Part shown: positions 44,086 through 60,303 of the stretch, one piece after another
How the letters are laid out: every line of letters begins with the position of its first letter
How positions within the stretch are numbered: position 1 is the stretch's first letter
Origin: Chamaelirium japonicum
Lineage: Eukaryota; Streptophyta; Magnoliopsida; Liliales; Melanthiaceae
Direction: 5' to 3'
Length of the DNA stretch: 64,000 nucleotides
Assembly: GCA_947650365.1 (NCBI GenBank)
Contig: CANTAL010000102.1
Span: forward strand, 913,997-977,996
Notes under the pieces: model-generated
Told to the model about the DNA's origin: nothing
What the model saw: the letters and a program-made list of their open reading frames with translations, nothing else
The model's database searches: none
Made by a program: the position numbers and the translations under genes

Positions 44086-46951
44086 TTATCCATTGTATTG
44101 CCTATGATGATCTTTACCATTCTTGCTTATCCATTTTGCACCCTGCAATGCATTTTCATCTCCCAAAAAATATAAAAACATTGGTAGAATTTCTAAAAAT
44201 GCTTCTATCTTTTTTCTATACTTAGAAACAGGGTCACTATAAAGAGAGTCTATCAAAACTAATTTCCTATCCTGCATATGGAGAATCCCAAGATACCAAT
44301 ATTGGTTATCTTCATTGATAGGGATTACTACGTATGAACACTTCCATAACGGAATGATATCCCCTTTATCATCTTTGAGAGGACTCCCGAATTCTTTGGG
44401 CCACCTATATGATGCAATGAAGGCATGCATAAGGTGATCTTCTTCTAGGTTACTTCCATCGTAACTTTGTACAAAGTCCTTCCAATCCTTATAGCATGTT
44501 TGACAAAATATCTATAATTAAAAAATGAATAATATATATTTATTGAATTGTAAGAAAATTTTTTATACAAATACTATTAAGAATGAGAAATATACCCAAG
44601 AATATGTCCTAGCCAAAAAAATAGTGAATGTTGTATTGGTCTTATTCCTTAACATGCACTCTTCAAGTAAGTACATATATACATCAATGTGCTGCAACAA
44701 TATAGAGTTTTAAACGATTGAATATGACATATCGAAAGATATCAAAAAAAATATTGATATAAACTCACCTCGCTCATCACCCATGATGATCGCTCATATA
44801 GTTTGTTAATTAAGTGAGGGGTTATAAGAAACCCATCAATTACAACTTCAGGCATATATTGACAATGATCCAATTAATTACTAAGAGGCAAAATATGTTA
44901 TTATTCAAAAATAGATTATATAGTGACTATACTTACAAAATATTTCTGTTGTTATCAAGAAAAACTATCATTGTCTCTCTCTCTTCAGACGATAGCCTTT
45001 TTATCCATTTTTCCACGTCAACGACCTCCTCTTCTTATATTTCCTTACGGAGATTTTTCTTTTTTGTTGTATGTGGTATATGGAGAGCTTATTTTCGGAC
45101 CCAGTTTCTTCAACTGCTGTGATGTTAAACCTTTCAATGTATCCCTCTCCACCACCACCTCATCCTCCTCCTCCTCCTCCTTCTCCTTCTCCTTTTCCTT
45201 CTCCTTCTCCTTCTCCTTCTCCTCCTCCTTCTCCTCCTCCTTCTCCTCCTCCTTTTCTTTCTCCTTCTCCTTCTCCTTCTCATTCTCCTCCTCCTTCTCC
45301 TTCTCCTTCTCCTTCTCCTTCTCCTTCTCCGTCTGCACATACCGTTAAAGATAAACATATAGTTAATTCATACGTATACAAAAAGCAAATAATTATAGAA
45401 TATATAGGAATCGTTATTGGTTTACCTGACTCTCTAAACTGATGCAGTATTGTTCTCTAAGTAAAGAGAGCTCTCTCGCATGTCTCTCCTCAATGGAGGA
45501 GATCTTCCTTTCATATTTCTTCTCAATTGAGGAGATCTTCCTTTCATATTTCTCCTCCATTGAGGAGATCATCTTTGCATATTTATCCTCAAGTGAGGAG
45601 AATCTTTCCACAAACTTCTCCTGAAGTGAGCTGAATTTTTTTTTTCAAATTTCTCCTCAAGTGAGGAGACTCTTTCCTCAAACTTCACTTCATCGGATCG
45701 TCGTTATGATCCGATGCAGTCAACAACAGCTGATTACCCTCATTTCCTTGGAAGGGAGAAGCCTCAGCATCAAATAGGTCTTGCAGCATATCAATTGTCT
45801 TCTCCTCTTCTGTGAGAGTCAGCTCTTTCAAAATCTGAGCCTATTAATACATTCAGACAAAAAAATTAATAATTATACGTACGAATGCCTACTTTAATCT
45901 AAGCAATTAAAAACTCCTATACTTACTTTATTGGAATTCACAATATCATTTATTCTTTAGTGTGACGATGCTCTTATGTCATACCAATTGAGTAGTCTCG
46001 GCTAGCTTGAATGCTCAAGCATCATGGCACATACACTCCCCAGTTGGGGAATCTGTTCAAATGCCCATGCCTGTAGCAAATAATTAAAGAAAAATTAATA
46101 CAAATATCAAACAATAGATACTATGAATTGTTTATGTATAGAATAATACCTGTAAAATATATATGTATCCAAAAATATTATACTTTGGTGGCCACTTTGT
46201 AACATTTACTGCACCTTCAAGCCCAGCTATGATATGGCTATAACAGAGGCTACCCCAAGGGTAACTATTGAAACTGTCCAAATCATCCACCAATCTCAAA
46301 TATCTTTTCGGTACGATCATATTCTTGTTGCTGCCAAGAATGATACTTTCCAAAATAAGTACCAAAGAAAGTTTTATTGCATCATCTGGAACTGCAGTTG
46401 CTATGATTGAAGCCATTAAGGAGGTCTGAGTAGCCCCACGTGGAAAGTATCTACTTCTCAAGTTGTCTGACCCTATCTCTAGTATCGGAGAAGGAAATAA
46501 TCTGGCCATCAAAATTAAACTTAAGACCACCTAAGTGTCTTTGCCACAAATAATGAATGACACTTGGGGAAATCATAGCTCGTGCACTGCGTCTCTAATC
46601 AAATAAGAAACCAAAACAATTTCTTTTCATCCTATCCATCATATCTGTAGAATTGTTTTTTGTATCCATTGACTTGAAGTGCTCCTCAATTTCATTAAGG
46701 TATTTAATATTGTTCCTTGCAGAAGATTCACCAAAATACCTCATTCTATCACTTAGCTCCGTGGCCACTTTCTTTTCTTCAACATTCTCTCCCTCTTCTA
46801 TCTTTCTTTTCTTTTTCTTTACTTCAATAGTTTGTGTAATCATACCAGACATGTCTCCCTCCATAGAAGCAGAAGCAGGGTCCCTATCACTATGTCCACG
46901 AGAACGCCCACGACCACGGTTTCTCTTAACCATCTGTAAACAAAATAACAA
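44086..46951 (-). pseudogene. Ulp1-like (C48 peptidase)/DUF1985 passenger gene of the MULE
   Basis: On the minus strand the probable start is MVKRNRGRGRSRGHSDRD (46933). The exon continues with a Lys/Glu-rich part and DRMRYFGESSARNNIKYLNE. A DUF1985-like domain follows (46530-46132) with LSLVLILESIILGSNKN and LRLVDDLDSFNSYPWGSLCY. Then come coiled-coil repeats MEEKYERKISSIEKKYERK (45611-45414), an E/K-rich tract (45338-45045) and a Ulp1-type protease segment (44430-44086) with CSYVVIPINEDNQYWYLGIL and LVLIDSL. Ulp1 proteases cleave SUMO. In the usual NHWYL motif the catalytic His is Tyr here (QYWYL, a CAT to TAT change), while the Asp in DSL remains. The link between exon 1 and DUF1985 needs a frameshift near 46600, so I call it a pseudogene; exon limits are approximate. 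Confidence 0.8.
45134..45340. repeat. (CTCCTT)n microsatellite inside the Ulp1-like gene
   Basis: Almost pure TTCTCC/TCCTCC repeats for about 200 bp. On the minus strand they encode a Glu/Lys run that stays in frame with KGLTSQQLKKLGPKI, so the repeat may lie within an exon. Other frames give Arg-only or Ser/Pro products and are artefacts. Confidence 0.85.
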
Positions 46952-46959
46952 AGATACAA

Positions 46960-47352
46960 TAAATTAAATGAGGTCTTAATAAAATATATATATGATGAAA
47001 ATTTGGATGACATATGTACGAAACAATACATAAAATATGGACAAAACTACTATTAGTTATTCTCCAAATACGAAAATACTGTAAGCTTTGTTTGAAGAGA
47101 ATTGATATCTAAGATTAGTCTTCGGAGATATAAACCCAATGCATGAGTTAATTACAAAGGTTAAGAATATTGGTAAGGATTTCAGAGAACCAATTCGGAT
47201 TATGCCAGAAGGTCCACAATAAAGGCTATTTTCTTACTGAGACAATTGAGGGAAAGATTTAGAGACGAGAAAAGGAATCTACATATGGTTTTTTATTGAT
47301 TTAGAGAAGACTTATGATAGAGTACTACCAAATGTAATATGTTGCTAATATA
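46960..47352 (+). pseudogene. RTE-type LINE reverse transcriptase fragment
   Basis: From about 47185 to 47345 the plus strand gives, with small frame shifts, NQFG, LRQLREKFRDEKRNLHMVF, then IDLEKTYDRVLPNVI. This is the conserved plant RTE/LINE RT block (usual form KKKDLHMVFIDLEKAYDRVP). An extra T in TTTTTTATTG shifts the frame. No other part of a LINE is visible. It ends exactly where the TIR element at 47353 begins. Confidence 0.75.
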
Positions 47353-48090
47353 CCTTACATTCAAAAAAAATTATAGAGAAAGAAATCATAGACGAAATTT
47401 GTGATTTCGTCTAATTTTCGTCCAACTTTCGCCTCACAGCTCAATGCCAGTCTTGGGCAAGACTGACTGTGATTTTTCGACAACGAAACATAGCCGAAAT
47501 TTGTAATTTCGTCTAATTTTCGTCCAACTTTCGTCACACAGCTTAATGCAAGTCTCGGGCAAAACTGACTGTGATTTTTCGGCGATGAAAACTAGATGAA
47601 ATTTGATATTTCGTCCGATTTTCGTCACACAGGCCATAGCCAGTCTCGGCCAGAACTGACTGTGATTTTTCGGTGATGAAAACTAGACAAAATTTGTTAT
47701 TTCATCTGATTTTCGTTACACAAGCCATAGCCAGTCTCGACCAGAACTGACTGTGATTTTTCGGTGACGAAAACTAGACAAAATTTGTTATTTCGTCCGA
47801 TTTTCGTCAAACAGACCACAGCCAGTCTCTGCCAGAACTGACTGTGATTTTTCGGCAACGAAAACTAGATGAAATTTGTTATTTCGTCCTATTTTCGTCA
47901 CACAGACCATAGCCAGTCTTGGCCAGAACTGACTGTGATTTTTCGGCGATGAAAACTAGACGAAATTTGTTATTTCGTCTGATTTTCGTCTCACAGCCCA
48001 AAGCCAGTCCCGGGCAGAAATGACTGTGATTTTTTTTGCGACGAAAACTAGACGAAACATGTTATTTCGTCGGATTTTTTGAATGTAAGG
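47353..48090. mobile_element. TIR-bounded tandem array 2, 16-bp perfect inverted ends
   Basis: Ends CCTTACATTCAAAAAA (47353-47368) and TTTTTTGAATGTAAGG (48075-48090) are perfect inverse complements. The body is a tandem array of about eight units of the same family as 42721-43440 (GATTTTTCGGCGATGAAAAC, TTCGTCCGATTTTCGTCACA). It is nested in the LINE fragment. No target duplication is evident. It may be a small non-autonomous DNA transposon whose body is the array. Confidence 0.65.
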
Positions 48091-48668
48091 TTTAGAAACA
48101 CTATATTTCTTTACTTTAAAGCACTATACCTTACCAAATTCGAAAAAATATCATATCACAATGTCAGATAATTAGAAAAACTAAATTATATGAAAATATA
48201 GGGCTAAGATTTGGATCTATAGAGCATACCTTGGCAAGGCAAGCTAAATCCGACGAAGCCTGAACGACAAAGCCTCAGCGACGAAGCCTCAACAACGAAG
48301 CCTCAACGACTGTTGAAGTTGACGCTGGTCCGACGAACCCTCGACGACGAACCCTCGACGACGCAGCCTCGGCGAAAAGCAGGATTTTGGAAGCCGGTTG
48401 AGTTGGAGGTGGTCGGACGAGGCCTCGACGAAGGTTGTTCGTGACGAAAACAAGGCGAAAGGCTCGATTTCTCTCAAACTGGTAAGAAACCAAGTTACCC
48501 AGCCATGATAGGTTTTTACAGTGGTAAGGGTCAACATGTCTTTTTACCTGTTTAGTGTCACCGTGCGACCTGTTTCCCACGTGCTGGTGGCCATTTTTGT
48601 TTTGATTTCTTGACGGGGTCCATTCTCAACAATAGTTGAGAGTTGGTGGCCATTTCGGTAAAAACCAC
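48091..48668. other. MULE right subterminal region
   Basis: A cluster of CGACGAAGCCTC and CGACGAACCCTC short repeats (about 48250-48380) precedes the right terminal inverted repeat (about 48604-48668). Minus-strand frames here are repeat-derived. No gene recognised. Confidence 0.65.
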
Positions 48669-48986
48669 TTTTTATTTCGACGGTTTCCCAGACATGGCTC
48701 CTCTGCTCACAGTTACAGATTTTTTTTTTAGTTTTTTTTTTCCAGTACACGGGATGAGAGAGGGAGAGAATCAGGGAAGGGGTGGGGACCCTTAACGGAT
48801 AGGAGAGAGAGAGAGAGAGCATGGTGAGGTGTGGTTTTGGCTTAACTGACGGAGAGAGATAATGACGGAAAAGCTAGTACAGAACAGCTGTTTCCCTTAA
48901 TCACCATCCAACAGAGAGATATTAGAATCAAACGGTTCCGGATTGATGCCAAATACCCGATAATTAACTTTGCACGCCGGTCTTAA
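48669..48986 (+). repeat. Repeat R, right half (after the MULE)
   Basis: Starts with the second TTTTTATTT target copy. It then matches 63681-63985: CAGTACACGGGATGAGAGAG, GGTTTTGGCTTAACTGAC, AACAGCTGTTTCCCTT, GGATTGATGCCAAATACCC, ending TTTGCACGCCGGT. Together with 35471-35868 it reconstitutes one continuous copy of R. Confidence 0.85.
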
Positions 48987-49071
48987 ATACGAAGAGATCT
49001 TGTCCTTTGATTTTCTAACCGTCACTTATGTTTGTATCAAACGACTCTCTTTATCCATTCCTTGTGAAATA

Positions 49072-49320
49072 CTAGCTAGTGCATGCCCGTGCCTGTCGGC
49101 ACTGCAGCGGGCCGCCTTCGGTGGCAACACACCCATCGGCACAGCATTGGGCAGCCTTCGGCGACAAAACCCCGACCGAGCATTACCACCCCCACCCATA
49201 CTGTCGTATTCGGCAGCAACACACCTGATCGCCTTCAACAACAAAACACTTTCAGCGGTAACACCAGCCTACAGCAGCCCCGCCTCAACGGACCGACTAC
49301 CCCGACACCACTAATAGTAG
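49072..49320 (-). mobile_element. Helitron-like 3' terminus (first copy)
   Basis: On the minus strand GTGCCGACAGGCAC forms a hairpin followed within about 10-15 bases by CTAG, then T. Helitrons end in a short hairpin and CTRR next to a T. The same end occurs at 58976. The adjacent CCGCCTTCGGTGGCAACACA-like sequence is shared with 59215-59300. No Rep/helicase gene is present and no 5' TC end was found, so only the terminus is claimed. Confidence 0.5.
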
Positions 49321-49850
49321 CCACTATTGGGATATTCGCTGGCACATTCAATGGAAAAGTTAACTCACAGAAAGTAAAACATTCAAACCGTACAAGAAAA
49401 ATGATCAATATCATGATATCACGACATCATCAAGAAATAGAGGTTCATCAACAAACAATGGATGTTATTCACAGAGATCGCTCAATATTAACAATAAGAA
49501 TTAAAAAATAAATCACATTCAACCCAAACAAAATCCCACTATTACTAGATACCTCATAAGCTGTTTTTGAAGGTTTACGGTTTGTACAGACAAAGAGATA
49601 TTAATATTGATCATAAGCTTGTAGAGTCTCCGGAGGGGTAGCAGGAACATACTCAGGCGTACATGGTGGTGAAGGAATAAGATCCATAGCAGCACCTATT
49701 ATAAATATCAATAATCATTATAATTGTTATATTTTTGACCAATGCAATTTTACTGATACATCACATCCACTGCCTATCCTCGAATCAACTGTCTATGCTT
49801 GAAGATTGTTCCAAATTAATTGAGCCAAAATTTTAATTGAGTTTTTGTGC
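49321..49850. other. Unassigned DNA
   Basis: No gene or repeat family recognised. A plus-strand open frame running to 49511 continues from the Helitron-like end and has no domain. Confidence 0.4.
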
Positions 49851-50900
49851 AGCGTTACGCTCACACGGTGTTTTTAATAGAATCATAATTGAGTATTACT
49901 CTCACTGTACAAAATTAAAGATGCAACAAAAACACCAAAAAGATTTAGGATTTTTTATAAATTGACCCCTATAATCTTATCTATTTATATATAAACCCTT
50001 GTAAAGTTAATATTGACAAATAAACTCCTTAAATCATTTAATATTTACATATCGACCCTACAGTTAGTTGGCATAAAAAATAAAAAAATATTTTCAAAAT
50101 ACAACTCCTTTCAGTTGTTGTTTTATTAATCTAAAGAAAAATTAACTAATTTATCCATGATTTCAATAACTAAAATTGATATATCTTTATTGAACGTGGA
50201 CTTACAGACATAACTCGAATCTAACCTGGATCTAATCCGAAGAATTTTCACATTGGATATCTACTAATTGCAGTGGTCTATATATAATATTTGAATGAAT
50301 TGAGATGTTTGAATGTAAATATCACTTTGATAGGGAGTTATATATAAACAGAGAAGATTATAGGGGTTGATTTGAAAAAAAACCCAAAGATTTTTTTGTT
50401 CCTACTTACCCTCTAACAAAGATAGAGAATCACATCACTTGATATCACTTGATGTTCAAAATATAAAAAAATAAAAAACATTGCTTGGAAATGTTACTTT
50501 ACTCTCACACGGTATCTTTAATTGAATCATCATTGATCGATTTTCTCACCGAGCAGAAAAGAAGAAGCAACAAAAAGACTATAAAGATTTATTTTTTCCT
50601 ACTTACCCTCTAATAAAGATAGAGACCACATAATACATAAACCATATTAATAGAAGAATGTTACTCTCACATGGTGTCAATAATTGACAAATTATCTCAC
50701 CGGGTAAAAAAGAAGGTGCAACAAAAATACTATAAGTACTCATTTTTTCCTACTTACCCCTAATAAGATAGAGACCACATCATATATTCACCATATTAAT
50801 AGAAGAAAATCATTTATTATGGAACAATTATCAGCATGATATTAAATTTCAATAAGTACCATCCGAAAACTGTTACTATACTAAAATATTTTATTGTATA
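49851..50900. repeat. Direct repeats of about 165 bp with ACTCTCACACGGTGT motif
   Basis: Diverged copies begin near 49857, 50510 and 50673. Each contains TTACTCTCACACGGT, AATTGA, a CACCG-like step, GCAACAAAAA and a CTATAAAGATTTATTTTTTC-like tail; the last two also share CTACTTACCC, ATAGAGACCACAT and CATATTAATAGAAGAA. Between copies one and two lies AT-rich DNA with TAAATTGACCCCTATAATCT. A related phrase returns in inverted sense near 51290 (GAGAAGATTATAGGGGTTGA). No ORF. Confidence 0.6.
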
Positions 50901-51609
50901 AGAAACAAAAAATGATATCACATGACTTATATTGGCTCACTAAAATAGTAACATAGTGAAAGAGAACCGGGTGCGATCGGTGTTGGAAAGTATTGGCGAT
51001 AGGGAATATCCGGTGTGGTTTCAGTGAAGGTAGCTGCTATTGAAAAAAAAAAATCAGTGAGATATCCGGGTTGGGCTGAAAGAACTGCTGAAAAACAAAA
51101 AATCAATGAAAGAGGGAGGGGGTTTAGAGAGAGAGAGAATCGGTGTGTGGTCGATCGAGTTGAGAGAGTGATAGAAAGAATTGAGGTGTTTGTATGTAAT
51201 TGCATGAGGGGTCAATATAAATGAATTGAGGTGTGGTTTGAATGAATTGAGGTGTTTGTATGTAATTTTCACTTAGATAGGGAGTTATATATAAATAGAG
51301 AAGATTATAGGGGTTGATATATAGATGGTTGTTTATATATAGAGAGAGACCGAGACAAACATGAAAAGAACCCGGAAATAGAGGGAATAGAGAGAGAGAA
51401 CCTGGGTTAGGGTTTAGAGAGAGAGAGAGAGGGGTTTTTTTTTAAAACAGAGCCGGGTGGGGTTTAGAGAGAGATGTTTTATTTAAAAAAAAACTGAGAG
51501 ATATAGAGAGAAAGACCTGGGTGGTGGTTTAGATAGAGAGAATTACAGGTTTGGAGTGGGGGTTTAGAGAGAGAGAGAGGGTTCAAGTTGAAGGTGGGGG
51601 TGTGGTTTT

Positions 51610-51641
<32 letters not shown>

Positions 51642-51705
51642 AAAAAAGATCCGGGGTGGTGTTTAGAGAGAGAGAGGGTTTGGGTTGGAGGTGGGGGTGG
51701 GATTT

Positions 51706-51745
<40 letters not shown>

Positions 51746-52890
51746 GCAGGTTTGGAGTAGGGTTTAGAGAGAGAGAGAGAGGGTTCGAGGTAAAGGTGGG
51801 GGTGGGGGTTTAGAGTGAGAGATTTAAAAAAAAAAATAGAGATAGAGAAATAGAGGGAGATGGTTCGGGATGGGGTTTAGAGAGATAGAGAGGGTTCGGG
51901 GTGGAGGTGGGGGTGGGGGTTTAGAGTGAGGGAGAGAGAGAGAATTTTAAAAAAAAACAGAGAGAGAAATAGAGGGAGATGGTTCGGGGTGGGGAAGTAA
52001 ACAGAGATGTGGGGAAGTAAACAGAGATAGAGAAATAGAAAGAAAGAGAATGACATTCTGAAGATCGTTGTAGGGGGACGGGTACGGGGACGTCGTTAGA
52101 GAGAGAGAGTGAGAGAGAAAGAGGATGGGGGTGGGGGTTTAGAGAGAGAGAGTTTTAAAAAAAATAGAGAGAAAAGAGAGGGAGATGGTTTGGGGTGCAG
52201 TGGTGCATGCGATCGTTGTAGGGTGACGGGTCAGGGACGGGGACGTCGTTAGAGAAAGAGAGAGAACTGGGAAAAGGGGGGGTTGAGAGAGAGAGGAACC
52301 TCTTACAAGGAGTTCGGGCTGGGGTCGGGCTTCGGGCGGGGGTCGGGCGGCGAGGTCGAAAGACAGAGAAAAGAATCTGAACCTACAAAAATGAACACAG
52401 TTACACACTGAGAAAGAGAGAGAGAGAGAGAGAGAGAGAACATGGGGTGAGACGGTTCGGGGGGGTTAAAAGAAAAACAGAGTGATAAGCAGAGAGAGAG
52501 AGAGAGAGAGAGGAAGAAGTGGGAACCGGGGGGGTTGAGAAAAAGAGAAGAACCCCTTGCAAGGAGTTCGGGCTGGGGTCGGGCTTCGGGCTGGGGTTGG
52601 GTGGCGAGGTCGGAAGACAGAGAGAGAAGAATCTGAACCTGCAAAAATGAAAGAAAAATCAGTATAGATAAAGGGAGAGAAGAACATGAAAAAGAGATAG
52701 ACAGAGAGAGAGATAAAAGCTGGGGTGGGTTGGGGTCGGGTTGATAGAGAGAGGGAGAAAGGAAGTTGCCCCGGTGGCTTGATCGGTGTAGGGGGACAAC
52801 AAGTCGGAGAAGAAAGGAGACGAACCGGGGGGTGGGGGGGTGGGGGAGCGTGGTGAGGGGGCTGGGGGGAGATCGTGTAGGGATTGGTTG
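50901..52890. repeat. GA-rich low-complexity region with GGTTTAGAGAGAGAG units
   Basis: From about 51300 the DNA is built of GGTTTAGAGAGAGAGAG, GGTTCGGGGTGGAGGTGGGG and poly-A modules in loose tandem. Within it a ~110 bp block (AAGGAGTTCGGGCTGGGGTC, GGCGAGGTCGAAAGACAGAG, AATCTGAACCT) at about 52310-52395 is repeated at about 52560-52650. ORFs here are Arg/Glu or Ser/Leu low-complexity and are not genes. Confidence 0.75.
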
Positions 52891-53110
52891 TTAGAGGTTG
52901 TGGTTGTTAGCGTGGTGAGGGGGCTGTGGGGAGATCATGTAGTGATTAGTTTTGAGGGATTTCGGGAATTTTTTGATCCATTTGATTTGAGAGGTGATTG
53001 AGTGTATTTGACACGTACAATTAGATCGGATGGACAACTTGTCTCCGAAAGTTGTCTCGTGTGATTTTGAGGATGGCAGGGTTGTAAATAACCCGAACTG
53101 CCTTAACATG

Positions 53111-54666
<1,556 letters not shown>

Positions 54667-54684
54667 TATATATAGATATATATA

Positions 54685-57287
<2,603 letters not shown>

Positions 57288-57295
57288 CATATATA

Positions 57296-57379
<84 letters not shown>

Positions 57380-57383
<4 letters not shown>

Positions 57384-57766
57384 CTGGTTCAATGGACACT
57401 GTTTTTGCACTCAAATGTTTACACCGATTTTCCAATCATTAGATAGAGGTTTCATAATTTCTTGATTTTTTGTGGGCATAATCACCTTGTCTTAGATAGC
57501 ACATCCACAAAAAATCAGCACATTCTAAAGCCTCCAAGTGCATCAAAACTAAAAGGCTTTATCGATCGTCCATTTTAATCGTTAATTTGAATGACATATT
57601 TAATAAGTTTAGAGGCTTTAGAATGCGCTAATTTTTTGTGGATGTGTTATCTAAGACAAGGTGATTATGTTCACAAAAAATCAACAACTTCTGAAACCTC
57701 TATCTAATAATTTGAAAATCGGTGTAAAAAATTGAGTGCAAAAACAGTGTCCATTGAACCTGACCC
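57380..57766. mobile_element. Micron-like element 9 (terminus type GGGTCTGGTTCAATGG)
   Basis: Ends GGGTCTGGTTCAATGGACAC and the inverted GTGTCCATTGAACCTGACCC. The core AGGCTTTAGAATGCGCTAAT with TTTTTTGTGGATGTGTT is related to that of element 4. About 387 bp, palindromic. Confidence 0.8.
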
Positions 57767-57769
57767 ATA

Positions 57770-58803
<1,034 letters not shown>

Positions 58804-58824
58804 AAGAGAGAGAGAAAGAGAGAG

Positions 58825-58937
58825 ATGCTTAGGTGCGATCTGCAGTTCGCAACTGTCCGATGCACCTCTCTGTGCATCCGATGCATGCGACGGGTGTATC
58901 GGACGGCTGCAGACCGCAGACCGCACCTAAGCATTCC
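58825..58937. mobile_element. Micron-like segment 11, short palindrome
   Basis: GATGCTTAGGTGCGATCTGC and the inverted GCAGACCGCACCTAAGCATT flank a centre with GTCCGATGCACC and GTGCATCCGATGC. Only about 115 bp. It shares the GAATGCTTA-type end with segment 2 and has GA and CT tracts next to the TA arrays. Confidence 0.7.
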
Positions 58938-58975
58938 TCTCTCTCTCTCTCTCTCTGTATATATATATATATATA

Positions 58976-59170
58976 CTAGTAAAGCCCGTGCCTGTCGGCA
59001 CGCAAAAGATTTTGAGGGCGACAAAAATATTTTGAGGGTGTGATAAAATTTTGAGGGAAGAGGCAATATTTTAAAGGTGGCAATAATAATTTAAAAGTGA
59101 TGATATTTTTAAGCGAGAGAACACTATTTCGAGGGTGATAATAATATTTTTTAAGCGAAAATAACAATAG
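58976..59170 (-). mobile_element. Helitron-like 3' terminus (second copy) inserted at A|T in (TA)n
   Basis: On the minus strand the hairpin CGTGCCGACAGGCACG (58987-59002, 5-bp perfect stem) is followed 10 bases later by CTAG (58976-58979) and then T from the TA array. This is the expected Helitron 3' end and A|T target. Adjacent DNA has TATTTTGAGGGTG-like repeats (about 59010-59150). The other end was not identified. Confidence 0.6.
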
Positions 59171-59860
59171 TAATATTTGATTAGTTTATATATGAATGCT
59201 CGTGCCTGTCGGTACTGCAACGGCTGCCTTCGGTGGCAAAACACATTCGGACCGCCTTTAGCGGCAACACAACGCTTGAGCACCCCCACTCCGACCGTCC
59301 TCTTCAGTGAACACACTTGGCCACTTTCTGTAATAAAATCACTCGATGGGAACGAAAAAAAATATTATTTTAAATCTGAAACCCATACAAAAAAAGGAGG
59401 GATTCATTTAATACAATAATAATGGTGAGAGAGAGAGAGAGAGAGGATATCGTGGCCTTCACGTTTAGTGCAAAACAATACATGCTCACAGTACTGGAGT
59501 ACATTGGCACATTCAGTCACCACACATTTGCTCAGTTAGTAATTTTGTATTAAAAAGCTGAGCACATTAATCTCATAATTTCACATTCCTACAAATAAAC
59601 CATACATTGAAGGAAAAAAATAAAGCTCCGAAAATATGCCTTGAAAATCTCACATCCTACCAATAACCTAGTTTTCCAGATGTTTCTTACAACAAAATTA
59701 GGATCTAACCAAATCCAAGTGATATAGCTACTATCTGAACTCGCCAACCTTTGCTCCTATCATCCTACAATTCCATGATCAAAAGGATTAGGAAAGTGTA
59801 AAAAAAATTTAACCATTAGTATTTGTGCGCATTCATTAGTATTTGATTGACAGATCCATG
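59171..59860. other. Helitron-like subterminal copy and unassigned DNA
   Basis: 59195-59300 repeats the GCTCGTGCCTGTCGGTACTG and GCCTTCGGTGGCAA phrases of 49081-49150, a third and more diverged copy. A (GA)n tract is at about 59425-59443. From 59444 to 59860 no feature is recognised. Confidence 0.5.
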
Positions 59861-59868
59861 GACTGTTA

Positions 59869-60303
59869 GGGGGTGTTTGGCATCATTCCGGAACAATCTA
59901 TTTTCATTATGAATTCCATGATTTGGAAATAACGGCTAGTAATTGTTCAAGTGGAATGAAGGACTTAGGAACTAAAAAACACTACACCAATTTGAGGAAT
60001 AAACTACATAAATAAACAATGGGCAAAGTTTGTCTTTTAATAAACGACGATCAATTCATATTTTTTAGTGGTACAAAAAGACGGGCATTGAAAAACGATA
60101 GATTGAACAATGACATACTGAAAAACGACGATCATTGCCCGTCCTGTTTCAACAGTATTGGTGTAGCGAAATATCAGTCCGGCTATTTCTATGCCAACTG
60201 GAATGTTGGACCATCAAATTTCATTATAAATAGTAATTGACAATAATACCCCCTTCTGGAAGAGGATTAAGGGGAACTACTGTTCCACATACCAATCACC
60301 CCC
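59869..60303. mobile_element. Tourist-like MITE (GGGGGTGTTTGG ends)
   Basis: Ends GGGGGTGTTTGG (59869) and the inverted GGGGGTGATTGG (60303), flanked by TTA and TAA. The GG(G)TGTTTGG start and TWA flank fit PIF/Harbinger (Tourist) MITEs; hAT MITEs can also start similarly. It is interrupted by a smaller MITE at 59980-60168. Confidence 0.65.
59980..60168. mobile_element. Nested CACTA-type MITE, 189 bp, TSD AAA
   Basis: Ends CACTACACCAAT (59980) and the inverted CGCTACACCAAT (60168), one mismatch in 12. The triplet AAA precedes and follows it, matching the 3-bp duplication of CACTA elements. The interior has GACGGGCATTG and an imperfect inverse CATTGCCCGTC. Confidence 0.7.

Larger units (their letters stand above)
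35869..48668. mobile_element. Mutator-like element (MULE), 12.8 kb, complete ends and 9-bp TSD
   Basis: The left end GAGGTTTTTACCGAAATGGC (35869) and the inverted right end GTGGTTTTTACCGAAATGGC (48668) continue as inverted repeats through CCACCAACTC and ACTATTGTTGAGAATGG, about 50 bp. The target duplication TTTTTATTT is perfect at 35860-35868 and 48669-48677. Inside are a mudrA-like transposase and an HBD-domain ORF on the plus strand and a Ulp1-like/DUF1985 gene on the minus strand. A Ulp1-like passenger is known for the Kaonashi-type MULEs. Repeats and nested insertions fill the rest. Confidence 0.93.

Noticed and set aside
45134..45358. Poly-Arg and Pro/Ser frames over the CTCCTT repeat
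   Set aside because: By-products of a microsatellite; only the minus-strand Glu/Lys frame is compatible with the Ulp1-like gene.
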